A stretch of DNA of 23,310 nt, from IMG/VR virus record IMGVR_UViG_3300007628_000003, positions 1 through 23,310 of that record. One strand, written 5' to 3'. A program made the translations under genes and the position numbers. Below are positions 15,369 to 22,219 of this stretch, one piece after another. The first letter of the stretch is position 1, and every line of letters begins with the position of its first letter. Under the pieces are notes generated by a model. It did no database searches and was not told the origin of the DNA. It saw only the letters and a list, made by a program, of their open reading frames with translations. The stretch is from a virus.

Positions 15369-16292
15369 TGTCATTCTGCAAAGACCTATTCAATAAATAA
15401 GATTGGTAAGATGTGCGACAATGCAGAATATAGGATTGGGTTTACTGGAACGCTGCAAGAAGATATGAATGATTTACTTAACATCGAATCGGTTATTGGA
15501 CCAGAATTGATAAATGTTAAGTCTGATGAAGGTATAGAAATGGGTGTTATATCGCCCATTTCTATTGTAAATGTTTTGCTTAAACATAAGCAAAATATAG
15601 TAAATGAGATATTTGATTTCGATAAGCAAATTAAGGATATAAATAAATATATAAGGGAATTGAAAGATGTAGATGGATCAGAAGAAACTGTTGAAGGTTA
15701 TAAGGAACAAAGAACCAAGGTCAAACAGAGAAAATTTAGATTTGAGTCTGATTTGGTAAAGAGTTCAATGGATAGGATGTGTGTTTTTGATTGGATATTT
15801 TCAAAGATACCTAAGCCTCAAAACAATCTTATTTTGATGCAACATATAGAGCAAGTTAAGAACGTTGAACAGTATTTAATTGACAATTTAGATGATGATT
15901 ATAAAGTGTTTATAATTTATGGGGAGATAAAAACTGAACAACGAGAAGCTATACGAAAGTTGGTTGAAACAGAAGAGAATTTGATAATTGTCAGTACATA
16001 TAAAACTATGTCAACTGGTCTTAACATGAAGAAATTACACAATGTCATATTCGCTTCTAGTTATAAATCAAAAATTACAATTTTACAGTCTATTGGCAGA
16101 GGGCTTAGAAAGTCTAAAGATAAGCAGAAAATGGTTTTGTGGGATGTTATAGATGATTTGAGTTATTCCAGTTCAAGAGGAAATTTAATTACAAATTATC
16201 TATATGAACATTTTAGAGAGAGATTGAAATATTATGTTGAACAGAAATTCAATTTCAAAACTATTAAACTTGAGATTGATAAGTTGATTTGA
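15264..16292 (+). CDS. uvsW: UvsW helicase, C-terminal half, preceded by split-intein C-fragment
   Basis: 342 aa. Residues 1-35 are the C-terminal fragment of a split intein. Residues 36-342 are the C-extein: it begins CHSAKTY, the second half of the DEAH-box motif II (DE/CH) of UvsW. GFTGTL (motif III) follows, then VSTYKTMSTGLNM (motif V) and ILQSIGRGLRK (motif VI), then VLWDVIDDLS; each parallels T4 UvsW. Motifs Q, I (Walker A) and the DE of motif II are missing and are not found elsewhere in the window. ATP hydrolysis therefore requires joining to an N-terminal half made from another locus. UvsW unwinds branched DNA and R-loops and rescues stalled forks. AAAGG before ATG 15264 shows it is translated on its own, 10 nt after nrdJ. 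Confidence 0.93.
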   Translation: MKVKKLHKMHYSGVVHNISVEDNHNYVADGLLVSNCHSAKTYSINKIGKMCDNAEYRIGFTGTLQEDMNDLLNIESVIGPELINVKSDEGIEMGVISPISIVNVLLKHKQNIVNEIFDFDKQIKDINKYIRELKDVDGSEETVEGYKEQRTKVKQRKFRFESDLVKSSMDRMCVFDWIFSKIPKPQNNLILMQHIEQVKNVEQYLIDNLDDDYKVFIIYGEIKTEQREAIRKLVETEENLIIVSTYKTMSTGLNMKKLHNVIFASSYKSKITILQSIGRGLRKSKDKQKMVLWDVIDDLSYSSSRGNLITNYLYEHFRERLKYYVEQKFNFKTIKLEIDKLI

Positions 16293-16311
16293 TTTTTTCT
16301 TAGGAGTATAT

Positions 16312-17529
16312 GTGAACAAGTGTAAATCGTGTGGTAGATTTAGAAAAAAAGATGAAAAATATTGTGATGTTTGTAAACAATCAATCGTTGAAAAGGTAGA
16401 AGATTTTAATTCTAATGTTGATGTTGATGAAAATGAGGCGATTGGTACAGTTACTTATAAGCAAATTGTTGCCACTGGCAATACTCCTTATAATCTTGAC
16501 AATTTGATTGATTTATTTGAAATTGACAGACAAAAGTGGATTGCTAACAATCCCAAAATCAATTCGTGGGATGTTACTACTAAAGATGGGATAACATATA
16601 GAAATTATCAAATTAAAGTTTCGTTCGTTCGGTCTGACGTGGTTTGGGATTATGAAGATATACGAAAGGATTTTATTGAACTTTGTAAATCTCATAAACC
16701 AAAAACTAAGTCAATTAAGTATAAGGTTGATAAGAATCAAGATAATAATTTGGCAGAAGTAAACATATATGATGCTCATATAGGTAAATTGTGTTATCAT
16801 GCTCAATCGGGTGAGAATTATGATACTTCGATAGCATATGATAGGTTTATGAACACTCTTGATTTGACAATGAAAAGAGCCAGTGTTTTCAATTTCAATA
16901 GAATAGTTTTTCCTGTTGGTAATGATTTTTTTAATACTGACAATATGTTGGGAACAACAACCAAGGGAACTATTCAGGTTGAAGATAGAAGGTGGCAAAA
17001 AGTCTATAAGTTGGGAAGGGAATTGTTAATTGGCGGTATTGATTTTCTTTCTCAGTTCGCTCCGGTTGATGTTATTGTTGTTCCGGGTAATCATGATTTT
17101 GAGAGAATGTTTTATCTTGGTGATACTTTACAAATGTTCTATGCTGACAATCCAAACGTGACGGTAAATAACTCTGAAAAGTTCAGGAAGTATTATAAAC
17201 ATGGTAATGTTCTTTTGGGTTACACTCACGGTGCAGATGAGAAAGAATCAGATTTACCATTGCTTATGGCTCAAGAAGTTCCACATTTGTGGAGTCAATC
17301 TAAGGTAAGAGAGTTTCATCTTGGTCATTTACATCACAGAAAAGAAATAAAATATCGCTCAACCAAGGAATATGTGGGTGTGGTTGTTCGATATATGAGA
17401 AGTATTAGTGGAACTGACCAGTGGCATTCTCAAAAAGGATATGTTGGAACTTTGAAGGGCAGTGAATGTTTCATTTGGAATGATAAAACTGGATTAGTTG
17501 CAATGATGGAAAACAATATAGTTCTTTGA
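16312..17529 (+). CDS. Zinc-ribbon metallophosphoesterase
   Basis: A 405-aa protein. N-terminal zinc ribbon: C4-x2-C7 and C18-x2-C21 (CKSCG…CDVC). After about 150 residues comes a calcineurin-like phosphoesterase core: D-x-H motif IYDAHIGKL, GND motif FPVGNDFFN, VVPGNHDFER (GNHD, with catalytic His), GYTHGAD and GHLHHRKE. These supply the usual two-metal ligand set. Such enzymes cleave phosphodiesters in nucleic acids or nucleotides. It does not look like T4 gp47 (SbcD-like), because there is no gp46 partner and the order of extra domains differs, so the substrate is open. GTG 16312 is the start, with TAGGAG five bases before; an ATG two bases earlier is out of frame and is followed at once by TGA. 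Confidence 0.8.
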   Translation: MNKCKSCGRFRKKDEKYCDVCKQSIVEKVEDFNSNVDVDENEAIGTVTYKQIVATGNTPYNLDNLIDLFEIDRQKWIANNPKINSWDVTTKDGITYRNYQIKVSFVRSDVVWDYEDIRKDFIELCKSHKPKTKSIKYKVDKNQDNNLAEVNIYDAHIGKLCYHAQSGENYDTSIAYDRFMNTLDLTMKRASVFNFNRIVFPVGNDFFNTDNMLGTTTKGTIQVEDRRWQKVYKLGRELLIGGIDFLSQFAPVDVIVVPGNHDFERMFYLGDTLQMFYADNPNVTVNNSEKFRKYYKHGNVLLGYTHGADEKESDLPLLMAQEVPHLWSQSKVREFHLGHLHHRKEIKYRSTKEYVGVVVRYMRSISGTDQWHSQKGYVGTLKGSECFIWNDKTGLVAMMENNIVL

Positions 17530-17581
17530 ATTGGAGGTTGAAAATTGATTGTCGATATGTGGCAGTGATGAATCCTCCAAT
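17530..17581 (+). promoter_or_regulatory. Inverted repeat in the 91-nt gap after the phosphoesterase gene
   Basis: ATTGGAGG (17530-17537) can pair with CCTCCAAT (17574-17581), leaving a 36-nt loop. The left arm contains GGAGG, a strong ribosome-binding sequence, followed by TTG codons opening only very short frames (for example 17545-17568, seven residues). The right arm would mask that site. There is no T-run, so it is not a typical terminator. It may be an RNA control or processing element; function is unknown. Confidence 0.4.
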
Positions 17582-17620
17582 CCAATAAGGATAATAGTAA
17601 TTTTAAAGGAGCGGTAATGT

Positions 17621-17902
17621 ATGGCAAGTAAATCATTTATGGAATATTTAAAGCAGAGTAATACTATTGTAAAAGAGAGTGTTAGGGAAAAACAAGAAAA
17701 AGAAAAAAAGGTTAAGGACAAGGTAGTTGAAGAATCAACTAAAACAGCTACTAACGCACGTAATCCTATGTCAAGAGCTAATGAAATTTTAAGTGGTATG
17801 CCTTCGGAAAACAATGTTAATGTGAATGAAAATAATGGTTTTGCTAAAGTAAAGTATCAGAAACAGGGTAGGGTTGTTAATAGAGCAGCCAATCTCATAT
17901 AA
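17621..17902 (+). CDS. Small charged unknown protein (93 aa)
   Basis: Unrecognised protein with three parts: a short N-terminal segment (ASKSFMEYLKQSN), a highly charged helical or coiled-coil stretch rich in Lys and Glu (about 16-42), and a low-complexity Asn/Gly/Val tail ending NRAANLI. This make-up resembles small core, scaffold or decoration proteins of phages but is not specific. AAAGGAG (17605-17611) lies nine bases before ATG 17621; ATG 17617 is out of frame and stops at once. Its stop codon overlaps the TATAAATA late-promoter box at 17898. Confidence 0.65.
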   Translation: MASKSFMEYLKQSNTIVKESVREKQEKEKKVKDKVVEESTKTATNARNPMSRANEILSGMPSENNVNVNENNGFAKVKYQKQGRVVNRAANLI

Positions 17903-17905
17903 ATA
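17898..17905 (+). promoter_or_regulatory. T4-type late promoter TATAAATA (upstream of gp14)
   Basis: An exact TATAAATA, followed by ATTA, lies at the start of an intergenic region upstream of the first virion gene in the window. T4 late promoters consist of just this -10 element, recognised by the gp55 sigma factor. The same longer string, ATATAAATAATTA, recurs at the promoter at 20868. By analogy, transcription would start around 17911. Confidence 0.7.
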
Positions 17906-17927
17906 ATTATGTACAGATGGATTTTGA

Positions 17928-17966
17928 AAGGTGTTTGATTGGTTAATAGTCAAACACCTTTTCTTT
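17928..17966 (+). terminator. Intrinsic terminator or 5'-leader hairpin before gp14
   Basis: An 11-bp perfect stem, AAGGTGTTTGA (17928-17938) with TCAAACACCTT (17950-17960), has an 11-nt loop and is followed by TTCTTTTAT. The form is that of a Rho-independent terminator that would end the early or middle transcript from the phosphoesterase side. It lies downstream of the late promoter at 17898, so late gp14 mRNA would contain it in its leader. Confidence 0.75.
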
Positions 17967-17982
17967 TATATAAGGGGAATTT

Positions 17983-18648
17983 ATGAGTGACTGGAATAGT
18001 GATTCAGCTTTACCGTCCGGTTATTTCAATTATACACAGTCGGCATATGACAACGAATCTGAATTGTATGAAATTTTAATTACTGACATGTACAATCAGA
18101 ATAACCTGAGCGCTGATTATTATGAGTCAACTTTTGATACGTCATATGATAAGTTGTTTGGTGAGGACGGAGATAGATATTTTAAACAGAAATTCACTAT
18201 AATTCTTCACGGAGAATTGCCTAAAGAAGAGCAATTGTGGTCGCGGTTTGGTATTGAAGGTATTGACAATTTTCAAATGTTCTGTACGAAACGACATTTC
18301 AGTGCTGCTTCTTTAGCTGATACTGGTGACACTGTAATTCCAAAAGTAGGAGATGTAATATACACTTCATATAATAATAGAATATATGAAATTAGGGATG
18401 TTGGGCAAGAAGAAGAGATGTTACATCAAAGAAAACATACTTGGGTGTTCACATTATCACCGTTTACAGATACTAACATTTCATTGAGTGCAGATACTTC
18501 AGCGACAATGGGTGATATTAGTGCATTTACAAATCAAGATATTGATGATTTTGACATATCAGAATTTATAGATAATGAACTTTCAGCGTTTGATTATGAT
18601 GATAGTTCTGAAACAGAATCGCCCGATTCAATATGGGGTGATTATTAA
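17983..18648 (+). CDS. 14: Neck protein (T4 gp14-like)
   Basis: 221 aa (T4 gp14 is 256). The match to gp14 is by pattern. A tyrosine-rich segment with KLFGED (T4 LIFGED) is followed by KFTIILHGEL…EEQLWSRFGI, where T4 has the AAYLNSFEGY…FFSNFGM segment. DTVIPKVGDVIYTSYNNRIYEIRDV parallels T4 [22 protein letters not shown], and a glutamine/lysine stretch then leads to the WVF strand. The acidic C-terminal tail (from about residue 165) is shorter than in T4. The protein would sit at the head-tail connector and take part in joining the tail. AAGGGGA before ATG 17983 gives a good ribosome site; transcription probably comes from the late promoter at 17898. Confidence 0.8.
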   Translation: MSDWNSDSALPSGYFNYTQSAYDNESELYEILITDMYNQNNLSADYYESTFDTSYDKLFGEDGDRYFKQKFTIILHGELPKEEQLWSRFGIEGIDNFQMFCTKRHFSAASLADTGDTVIPKVGDVIYTSYNNRIYEIRDVGQEEEMLHQRKHTWVFTLSPFTDTNISLSADTSATMGDISAFTNQDIDDFDISEFIDNELSAFDYDDSSETESPDSIWGDY

Positions 18649-18659
18649 AGGAGAATATT

Positions 18660-18956
18660 GTGAAAGATTTTAGAAAACGATTAGATGAAATGACAAAACC
18701 TAAAGAGAAATTCATATCTGAGAATCTTAATGTTCTTAATGAGTATGTGGTTGATAATTCAGAATTGCCAGATGAGCTGTTGGTTTCTCTTGTCATATAT
18801 CACAAATCGCATAACATACATGAAGATTTTAAAAGTGACATGATTATGTATAAATTGATTGATGAGAATTGTGATATTACTGATAAGGGAAAAGAAATTG
18901 TAGAAAGTAAAGATACAGTTGAGAAAATTAAAAGGATTTTGAGTGAATCTAAATAG
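18660..18956 (+). CDS. Unknown helical protein (98 aa)
   Basis: A charged, mostly helical 98-aa protein with no recognised motif. AAAGGAG (18648-18654) sets the GTG start at 18660. The C-terminal part (DTVEKIKRILSESK) is a basic amphipathic helix and overlaps the start of the next gene by 14 nt. Its place between a neck gene and a fibre gene suggests a late protein, perhaps a chaperone or minor virion component, but that is only context. Confidence 0.65.
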   Translation: MKDFRKRLDEMTKPKEKFISENLNVLNEYVVDNSELPDELLVSLVIYHKSHNIHEDFKSDMIMYKLIDENCDITDKGKEIVESKDTVEKIKRILSESK

Positions 18957-19602
18957 TGAAAGTAAACTTATTTTAGAACACTATCTTGATGATAGGCAAC
19001 GAAAAGAGTTTAGTAGGCTTTTTTCAGATAAACTTTTATTATCAGAAGAAGATTTTAAAAGTAAAGTTAAAACTATCGTTAAGGATGATTCTTTCATTGG
19101 GCCTAAAGGTGATAGGGGAGATGTTGGGCCTAAAGGCGATGATGGTAAATCTGTTGATGTTAATAAGATAGTCACGGATATTATAAGTCAACTGAAAAGT
19201 GATAATGTTTTTGTTGAATCTATTATAGAAAAGGCTGCATCTGCAAATTCTTGGTGGTATTCTGGAAGTGGTATAAATGAAACCGATGCAAAAGAAATTG
19301 CACTTAGTCAAATAAAATCTGGAAGAATTTCAGGTTCGATTAGGATTTCTGAATCTCCATCGACCGTTGATTTTTATCAATATATACATTTTGTAGATAC
19401 TGATAACTCAGTAATTGTTTTGAATTTAATAGAAGGTATTGATGGTAGACAATTTAGAATACTGAATTGTGGAAATTGTGGAAATTGGGTTGAGATTGTT
19501 CCACGAGGAAGTGATTTGTTGTTTGGTGAAAATCAAAGTTTTATTTTGTATGATGGTGAAGTGATTGATTTGTGTTTTAATTCAATAGAAGGTTGGAGAT
19601 AA
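18943..19602 (+). CDS. Collagen-like virion/fibre protein
   Basis: A 219-aa protein. A helical N-terminus (1-50) is followed by six uninterrupted Gly-X-Y triplets at residues 53-70 (GPK GDR GDV GPK GDD GKS), a short helical link with WWYSGSG, and a beta-rich C-terminal domain. That domain includes DFYQYIHFVDTD and a duplicated CGNCGN turn encoded by a 9-bp tandem repeat. Short collagen-like segments commonly hold phage fibres or spikes together as trimers, so a trimeric appendage is likely. The GTG start at 18943 follows AAAGGA (18931-18936) and lies within the previous gene. The stop abuts the next ATG directly (TAAATG), so the two are probably expressed together and may belong to one structure. 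Confidence 0.75.
   Translation: MNLNSESKLILEHYLDDRQRKEFSRLFSDKLLLSEEDFKSKVKTIVKDDSFIGPKGDRGDVGPKGDDGKSVDVNKIVTDIISQLKSDNVFVESIIEKAASANSWWYSGSGINETDAKEIALSQIKSGRISGSIRISESPSTVDFYQYIHFVDTDNSVIVLNLIEGIDGRQFRILNCGNCGNWVEIVPRGSDLLFGENQSFILYDGEVIDLCFNSIEGWR
19465..19482 (+). repeat. Two tandem copies of a 9-bp unit (AATTGTGGA)
   Basis: AATTGTGGA at 19465-19473 is repeated exactly at 19474-19482, with a partial third copy (AATTGGG) after it. It encodes N-CGN-CGN in the collagen-like protein. A small in-frame slippage duplication is the simplest explanation. Confidence 0.7.
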
Positions 19603-20862
19603 ATGAGTTTACTTAGAAAAATGAACATAACGGCTGATGACGGTCCGAGTATAGATGCTTTTGCAAGATGGAGAGTTAGTAGTCCTACAACTATATTTGA
19701 TTCTAAAAATATATATGATTATGGTTTGTCTGCTTCTGAAAATCAACCACTTTACTTTGATAATGTTGAATTGAGTGGTTCTGGAACGAGTACAGTATGG
19801 AATAATTATGAGAGTTCGCAAGAAATTAAAGTTTCTGAAAATGAATTTGGTATACGTGTAAGACAAACTAAAATGAGATTTAATTATAAGCCTGGTAAAA
19901 GTATGGAAATTATTCTTTCGTTTAATTTTCAGGGTGGTTTTGATGGAATAACTAAACGCGAAGGATTATTTGATGAAAATAATGGAATATTTCTTGAATT
20001 AAGTGATACTGATGTTTACATCGTAAATAGATCAAATGCTTCTGGTTCTGTCGCTGATAATAAAGTTTTGCAAAGTAATTGGAATTTGGATACGATGGAT
20101 GGAAATGGAAAATCTAAGATTAATCTTGACTTTACTAAAACTCAATTGTTTTTTGTTGATGTAGAATGGCTTGGTGTTGGTAGAGTTAGATGTGGATTTG
20201 TGATTGATGGTGTTCCAATATATACACATCAATTTCTGAATACTAATGTTTTAGATGTTGTTTATATGAGAGTTCCTAATTTACCGATTAGGTCAGAAAT
20301 AACTAATGATGGTACTGGACCGGCGACATCTATGGTTCAAATTTGTTCTACTGTAATATCAGAAGGTGGAACTGATGAAACTGGAATGATTAGATATGCA
20401 TCAACTGACGGAACTCACGTATCGTGTACAAATGAAAATGTTGTTTATGCAATTTTAGGTATTAGACTTAAAAGCAATATGCATGAGTCTTCTGTAAAGA
20501 TATTAAATTCAGCTATACAAGTACAATCTGCGAGTTCTAAGTTAGAATGGTTTATAGTTTTAAATCCTACTGTTGCAGGAACTTTTAATTATCAAGATGA
20601 GCCATATTCTACAGTGCAAATTGCAAGAGGTGCTACGGAAAATATTGTTACTGGTGGATATAAAATATATGGTGGTTTTATTGAATCAGGTGGAAATCAA
20701 ACTGGTGCAGCTGGCAGTGTGAGTAAAACAGTTGAAAATGCTATTCTTTTAGGTTCTACTATTGGTGGAGTTAGCGACACAAAAGTTTTGTGTGTTCGTC
20801 CAATAGATGGTTCAGATGGAGTTGATGTTGAATGTTCGTTGACGTGGAGAGAGTTAAATTAA
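19603..20862 (+). CDS. Large beta-rich phage structural protein
   Basis: A 419-aa protein of a type common in environmental phages. The N-terminal signature DAFARWRVSSPTTIFDSK (residues 18-35) and the central strand pair FFVDVEWLGVGRVRCGFVIDG (about 186-206) recur in phage virion proteins. It is almost all beta strand and poor in lysine, with lectin-like runs such as GKSMEIILSFNFQGGF and YKIYGGFIESGG. No enzyme motif is seen. It is probably a capsid- or tail-surface appendage protein and may assemble with the collagen-like protein encoded directly upstream (TAAATG junction). The exact virion position cannot be given. A late promoter lies just after its stop. Confidence 0.75.
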   Translation: MSLLRKMNITADDGPSIDAFARWRVSSPTTIFDSKNIYDYGLSASENQPLYFDNVELSGSGTSTVWNNYESSQEIKVSENEFGIRVRQTKMRFNYKPGKSMEIILSFNFQGGFDGITKREGLFDENNGIFLELSDTDVYIVNRSNASGSVADNKVLQSNWNLDTMDGNGKSKINLDFTKTQLFFVDVEWLGVGRVRCGFVIDGVPIYTHQFLNTNVLDVVYMRVPNLPIRSEITNDGTGPATSMVQICSTVISEGGTDETGMIRYASTDGTHVSCTNENVVYAILGIRLKSNMHESSVKILNSAIQVQSASSKLEWFIVLNPTVAGTFNYQDEPYSTVQIARGATENIVTGGYKIYGGFIESGGNQTGAAGSVSKTVENAILLGSTIGGVSDTKVLCVRPIDGSDGVDVECSLTWRELN

Positions 20863-20867
20863 TCCTA

Positions 20868-20875
20868 TATAAATA
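20868..20875 (+). promoter_or_regulatory. T4-type late promoter TATAAATA
   Basis: An exact TATAAATA lies five bases after the structural-protein stop codon and 18 bases before the next ATG (20894), with the same flanking ATTA as the box at 17898. A start about six bases beyond the box would fall near 20881, at the GAGGAGG ribosome site, leaving a leader of only about 13 nt. Confidence 0.75.
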
Positions 20876-20893
20876 ATTAAGAGGAGGTTTTAA

Positions 20894-21229
20894 ATGTCAA
20901 TTAAAGATTTACTTGCAGAGATGTATGGCTATACCCAATTTCCCACCATTAAAGTGACTGAGGAAAGTTACTCTAAAGCGGGAAAAATGATTAAAGAAAT
21001 GGCTGATACTAATTGGTCAAAATCAAAGAAACTTCGCCGTGAAGCATGTCGTAAAATGACAGAAATGGCTGATATGAGTGATGTTTTAGTTGATAAATAT
21101 ATGTGTGAGATGGATAAATATTCGACCGAGTTGGGTAATAAATTGATGCAAGAAATGGCTGATAATTTCATTGAAGTTAAAGATGAAAAGGAAGACAGAG
21201 AAAATAAAATGGATAAATATTTAAAGTGA
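20894..21229 (+). CDS. Small helical late protein with EMAD repeats (paralogue A)
   Basis: A 111-aa, Lys/Glu/Met-rich helical protein with a very strong ribosome site (GAGGAGG, 20881-20887) and its own late promoter, both pointing to high late expression. The string EMAD occurs three times (residues 35-38, 57-60, 87-90). Residues 29-87 align without gaps to residues 5-63 of the next protein, sharing T-x-W-S and a D-x-Y-x-T-x-L-x-x-K pattern, so the two are tandem paralogues. High expression and a charged helical make-up suit a prohead core, internal head or decoration protein, but I do not recognise the family. Confidence 0.7.
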   Translation: MSIKDLLAEMYGYTQFPTIKVTEESYSKAGKMIKEMADTNWSKSKKLRREACRKMTEMADMSDVLVDKYMCEMDKYSTELGNKLMQEMADNFIEVKDEKEDRENKMDKYLK

Positions 21230-21239
21230 GGGGCAAACG

Positions 21240-21491
21240 ATGGCTGTAGATGTAAAGAAGGTTATACAAGATTTGGGTTCTACTGATTGGTCGGTTGATG
21301 AAAATGAAGCATATAAGGCAATTCAACTTATTAAGGGGTTGATAAGTCAAGATGATGAAATGGCTAAGGAATATATTAAAGCAATTGATGAATACACTAC
21401 TCAATTAGCTAAAAAGATGATTGGTAGTGAAAAGAAAGTTGTTGGTGAATCTAATGAGTTTAGTACTTTTTATAACAGGTTCTTTCGATAA
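21240..21491 (+). CDS. Small helical late protein (paralogue B)
   Basis: An 83-aa protein starting 10 nt after its paralogue, with GAGG upstream. Its first 63 residues match the preceding protein in register: W17-S18 to W41-S42, Y45 to Y69, and D50-x-Y52-x-T54-x-L56 to D74-x-Y76-x-T78-x-L80. It lacks the EMAD repeats. The last 20 residues (ESNEFSTFYNRFF) are unrelated and aromatic; such a tail can be a docking peptide. The stop overlaps the next ATG (TAATG). Confidence 0.65.
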   Translation: MAVDVKKVIQDLGSTDWSVDENEAYKAIQLIKGLISQDDEMAKEYIKAIDEYTTQLAKKMIGSEKKVVGESNEFSTFYNRFFR

Positions 21492-21904
21492 TGTCAGACA
21501 ATGTTAAAGTTGATAGTGTAATTTCCTATATTCTTTTGAAAAAGTTGATGACTCCGTTTACAAAAACCGCTGCTTATGAAGCTGATCTAATAAACGAAGA
21601 TGGTAGAGTGATTAAGCAGCCTGAAACGGATAAGGAGAAAGAAGCATTGACTTTACTTGATAGAGTAGTTTTTAAGATTAGACGTTTGCTTAAAGGAAAA
21701 ATGTCTAATCTTCATACTTATCTTTGGTTACAAACAAGAGATAGAAATCAGTTCTATAATAAGTTGGTGGTTCGTGGCAGTGTTGAACAAAAGGCTGAGA
21801 TAAAAAGAATAAAACGAAGTTTATCTAACGTTGCAGAAAGTTTTGATTGTTCTATTGATGATTTACTTAAAACAATCTTGCTTGATGAAGACGTGGGGGA
21901 ATAA
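21491..21904 (+). CDS. Conserved T4-like phage protein of unknown function (137 aa)
   Basis: I recognise the general type: a 120-150 aa protein found upstream of the portal gene in environmental T4-like phages, with a TPFTKTAAYEADLINEDG segment near the start and TDKEKEALTLLDRVVFKIRRLLKG (about 46-69) in the middle. The first part looks like a beta hairpin, the rest basic helices. No enzymatic motif is visible. Its position in the late, portal-proximal cluster suggests a role in virion assembly, but the function is not known to me. It starts in a TAATG overlap with the preceding gene. Confidence 0.7.
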   Translation: MSDNVKVDSVISYILLKKLMTPFTKTAAYEADLINEDGRVIKQPETDKEKEALTLLDRVVFKIRRLLKGKMSNLHTYLWLQTRDRNQFYNKLVVRGSVEQKAEIKRIKRSLSNVAESFDCSIDDLLKTILLDEDVGE

Positions 21905-21907
21905 ATT

Positions 21908-22219
21908 ATGCCGTCGGCAGTTATTCAGAGTTTTGCGAAAAAAACAAATAAATCAGAAAAAGAAGTTGAAGACTTATATTCAAGAGCCAAAAAGATAGTT
22001 AAGAAAGAATATCCAGAAGTAAAGGAAGATTCTCAAGATTTCTATCAATTGGTTATTGGTATACTTAAAAAGATGGTTGGTGTTGACGAGGAAAGTTCTG
22101 CTTCAACTAACCTATCTTCAATGGGCGATTATGTATATGCAAGGCGATTAGGAAACGTAAAGAAGAGAGACATTAAAGAAGAGTTTTATATTTACATGGA
22201 ATCAAGAAAAGATAAATGA
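21908..22219 (+). CDS. Conserved small phage protein (103 aa), portal-proximal
   Basis: A 103-aa, two-part protein. Residues 1-60 (VIQSFAKKTNKSEKEVEDLY…AKKIVKKEYPEVKED…FYQLVIGILKKM) form a small helical domain whose pattern (SFAKKTxKSxxEVExL…KKEYPxVKED) recurs in many tailed phages, often near structural genes. A serine-rich linker follows, then a basic tail (YARRLGNVKKRDIKEEFYIYMESRK). The function is unknown. GGGGA precedes ATG 21908, and the stop overlaps the next start (ATGA at 22216). Confidence 0.7.
   Translation: MPSAVIQSFAKKTNKSEKEVEDLYSRAKKIVKKEYPEVKEDSQDFYQLVIGILKKMVGVDEESSASTNLSSMGDYVYARRLGNVKKRDIKEEFYIYMESRKDK

Noticed and set aside
16312-17529. Metallophosphoesterase as T4 gp47 (SbcD-like recombination nuclease)
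   Set aside because: It has a zinc ribbon and a long N-terminal region that gp47 lacks, and no gp46-like ATPase gene is adjacent.
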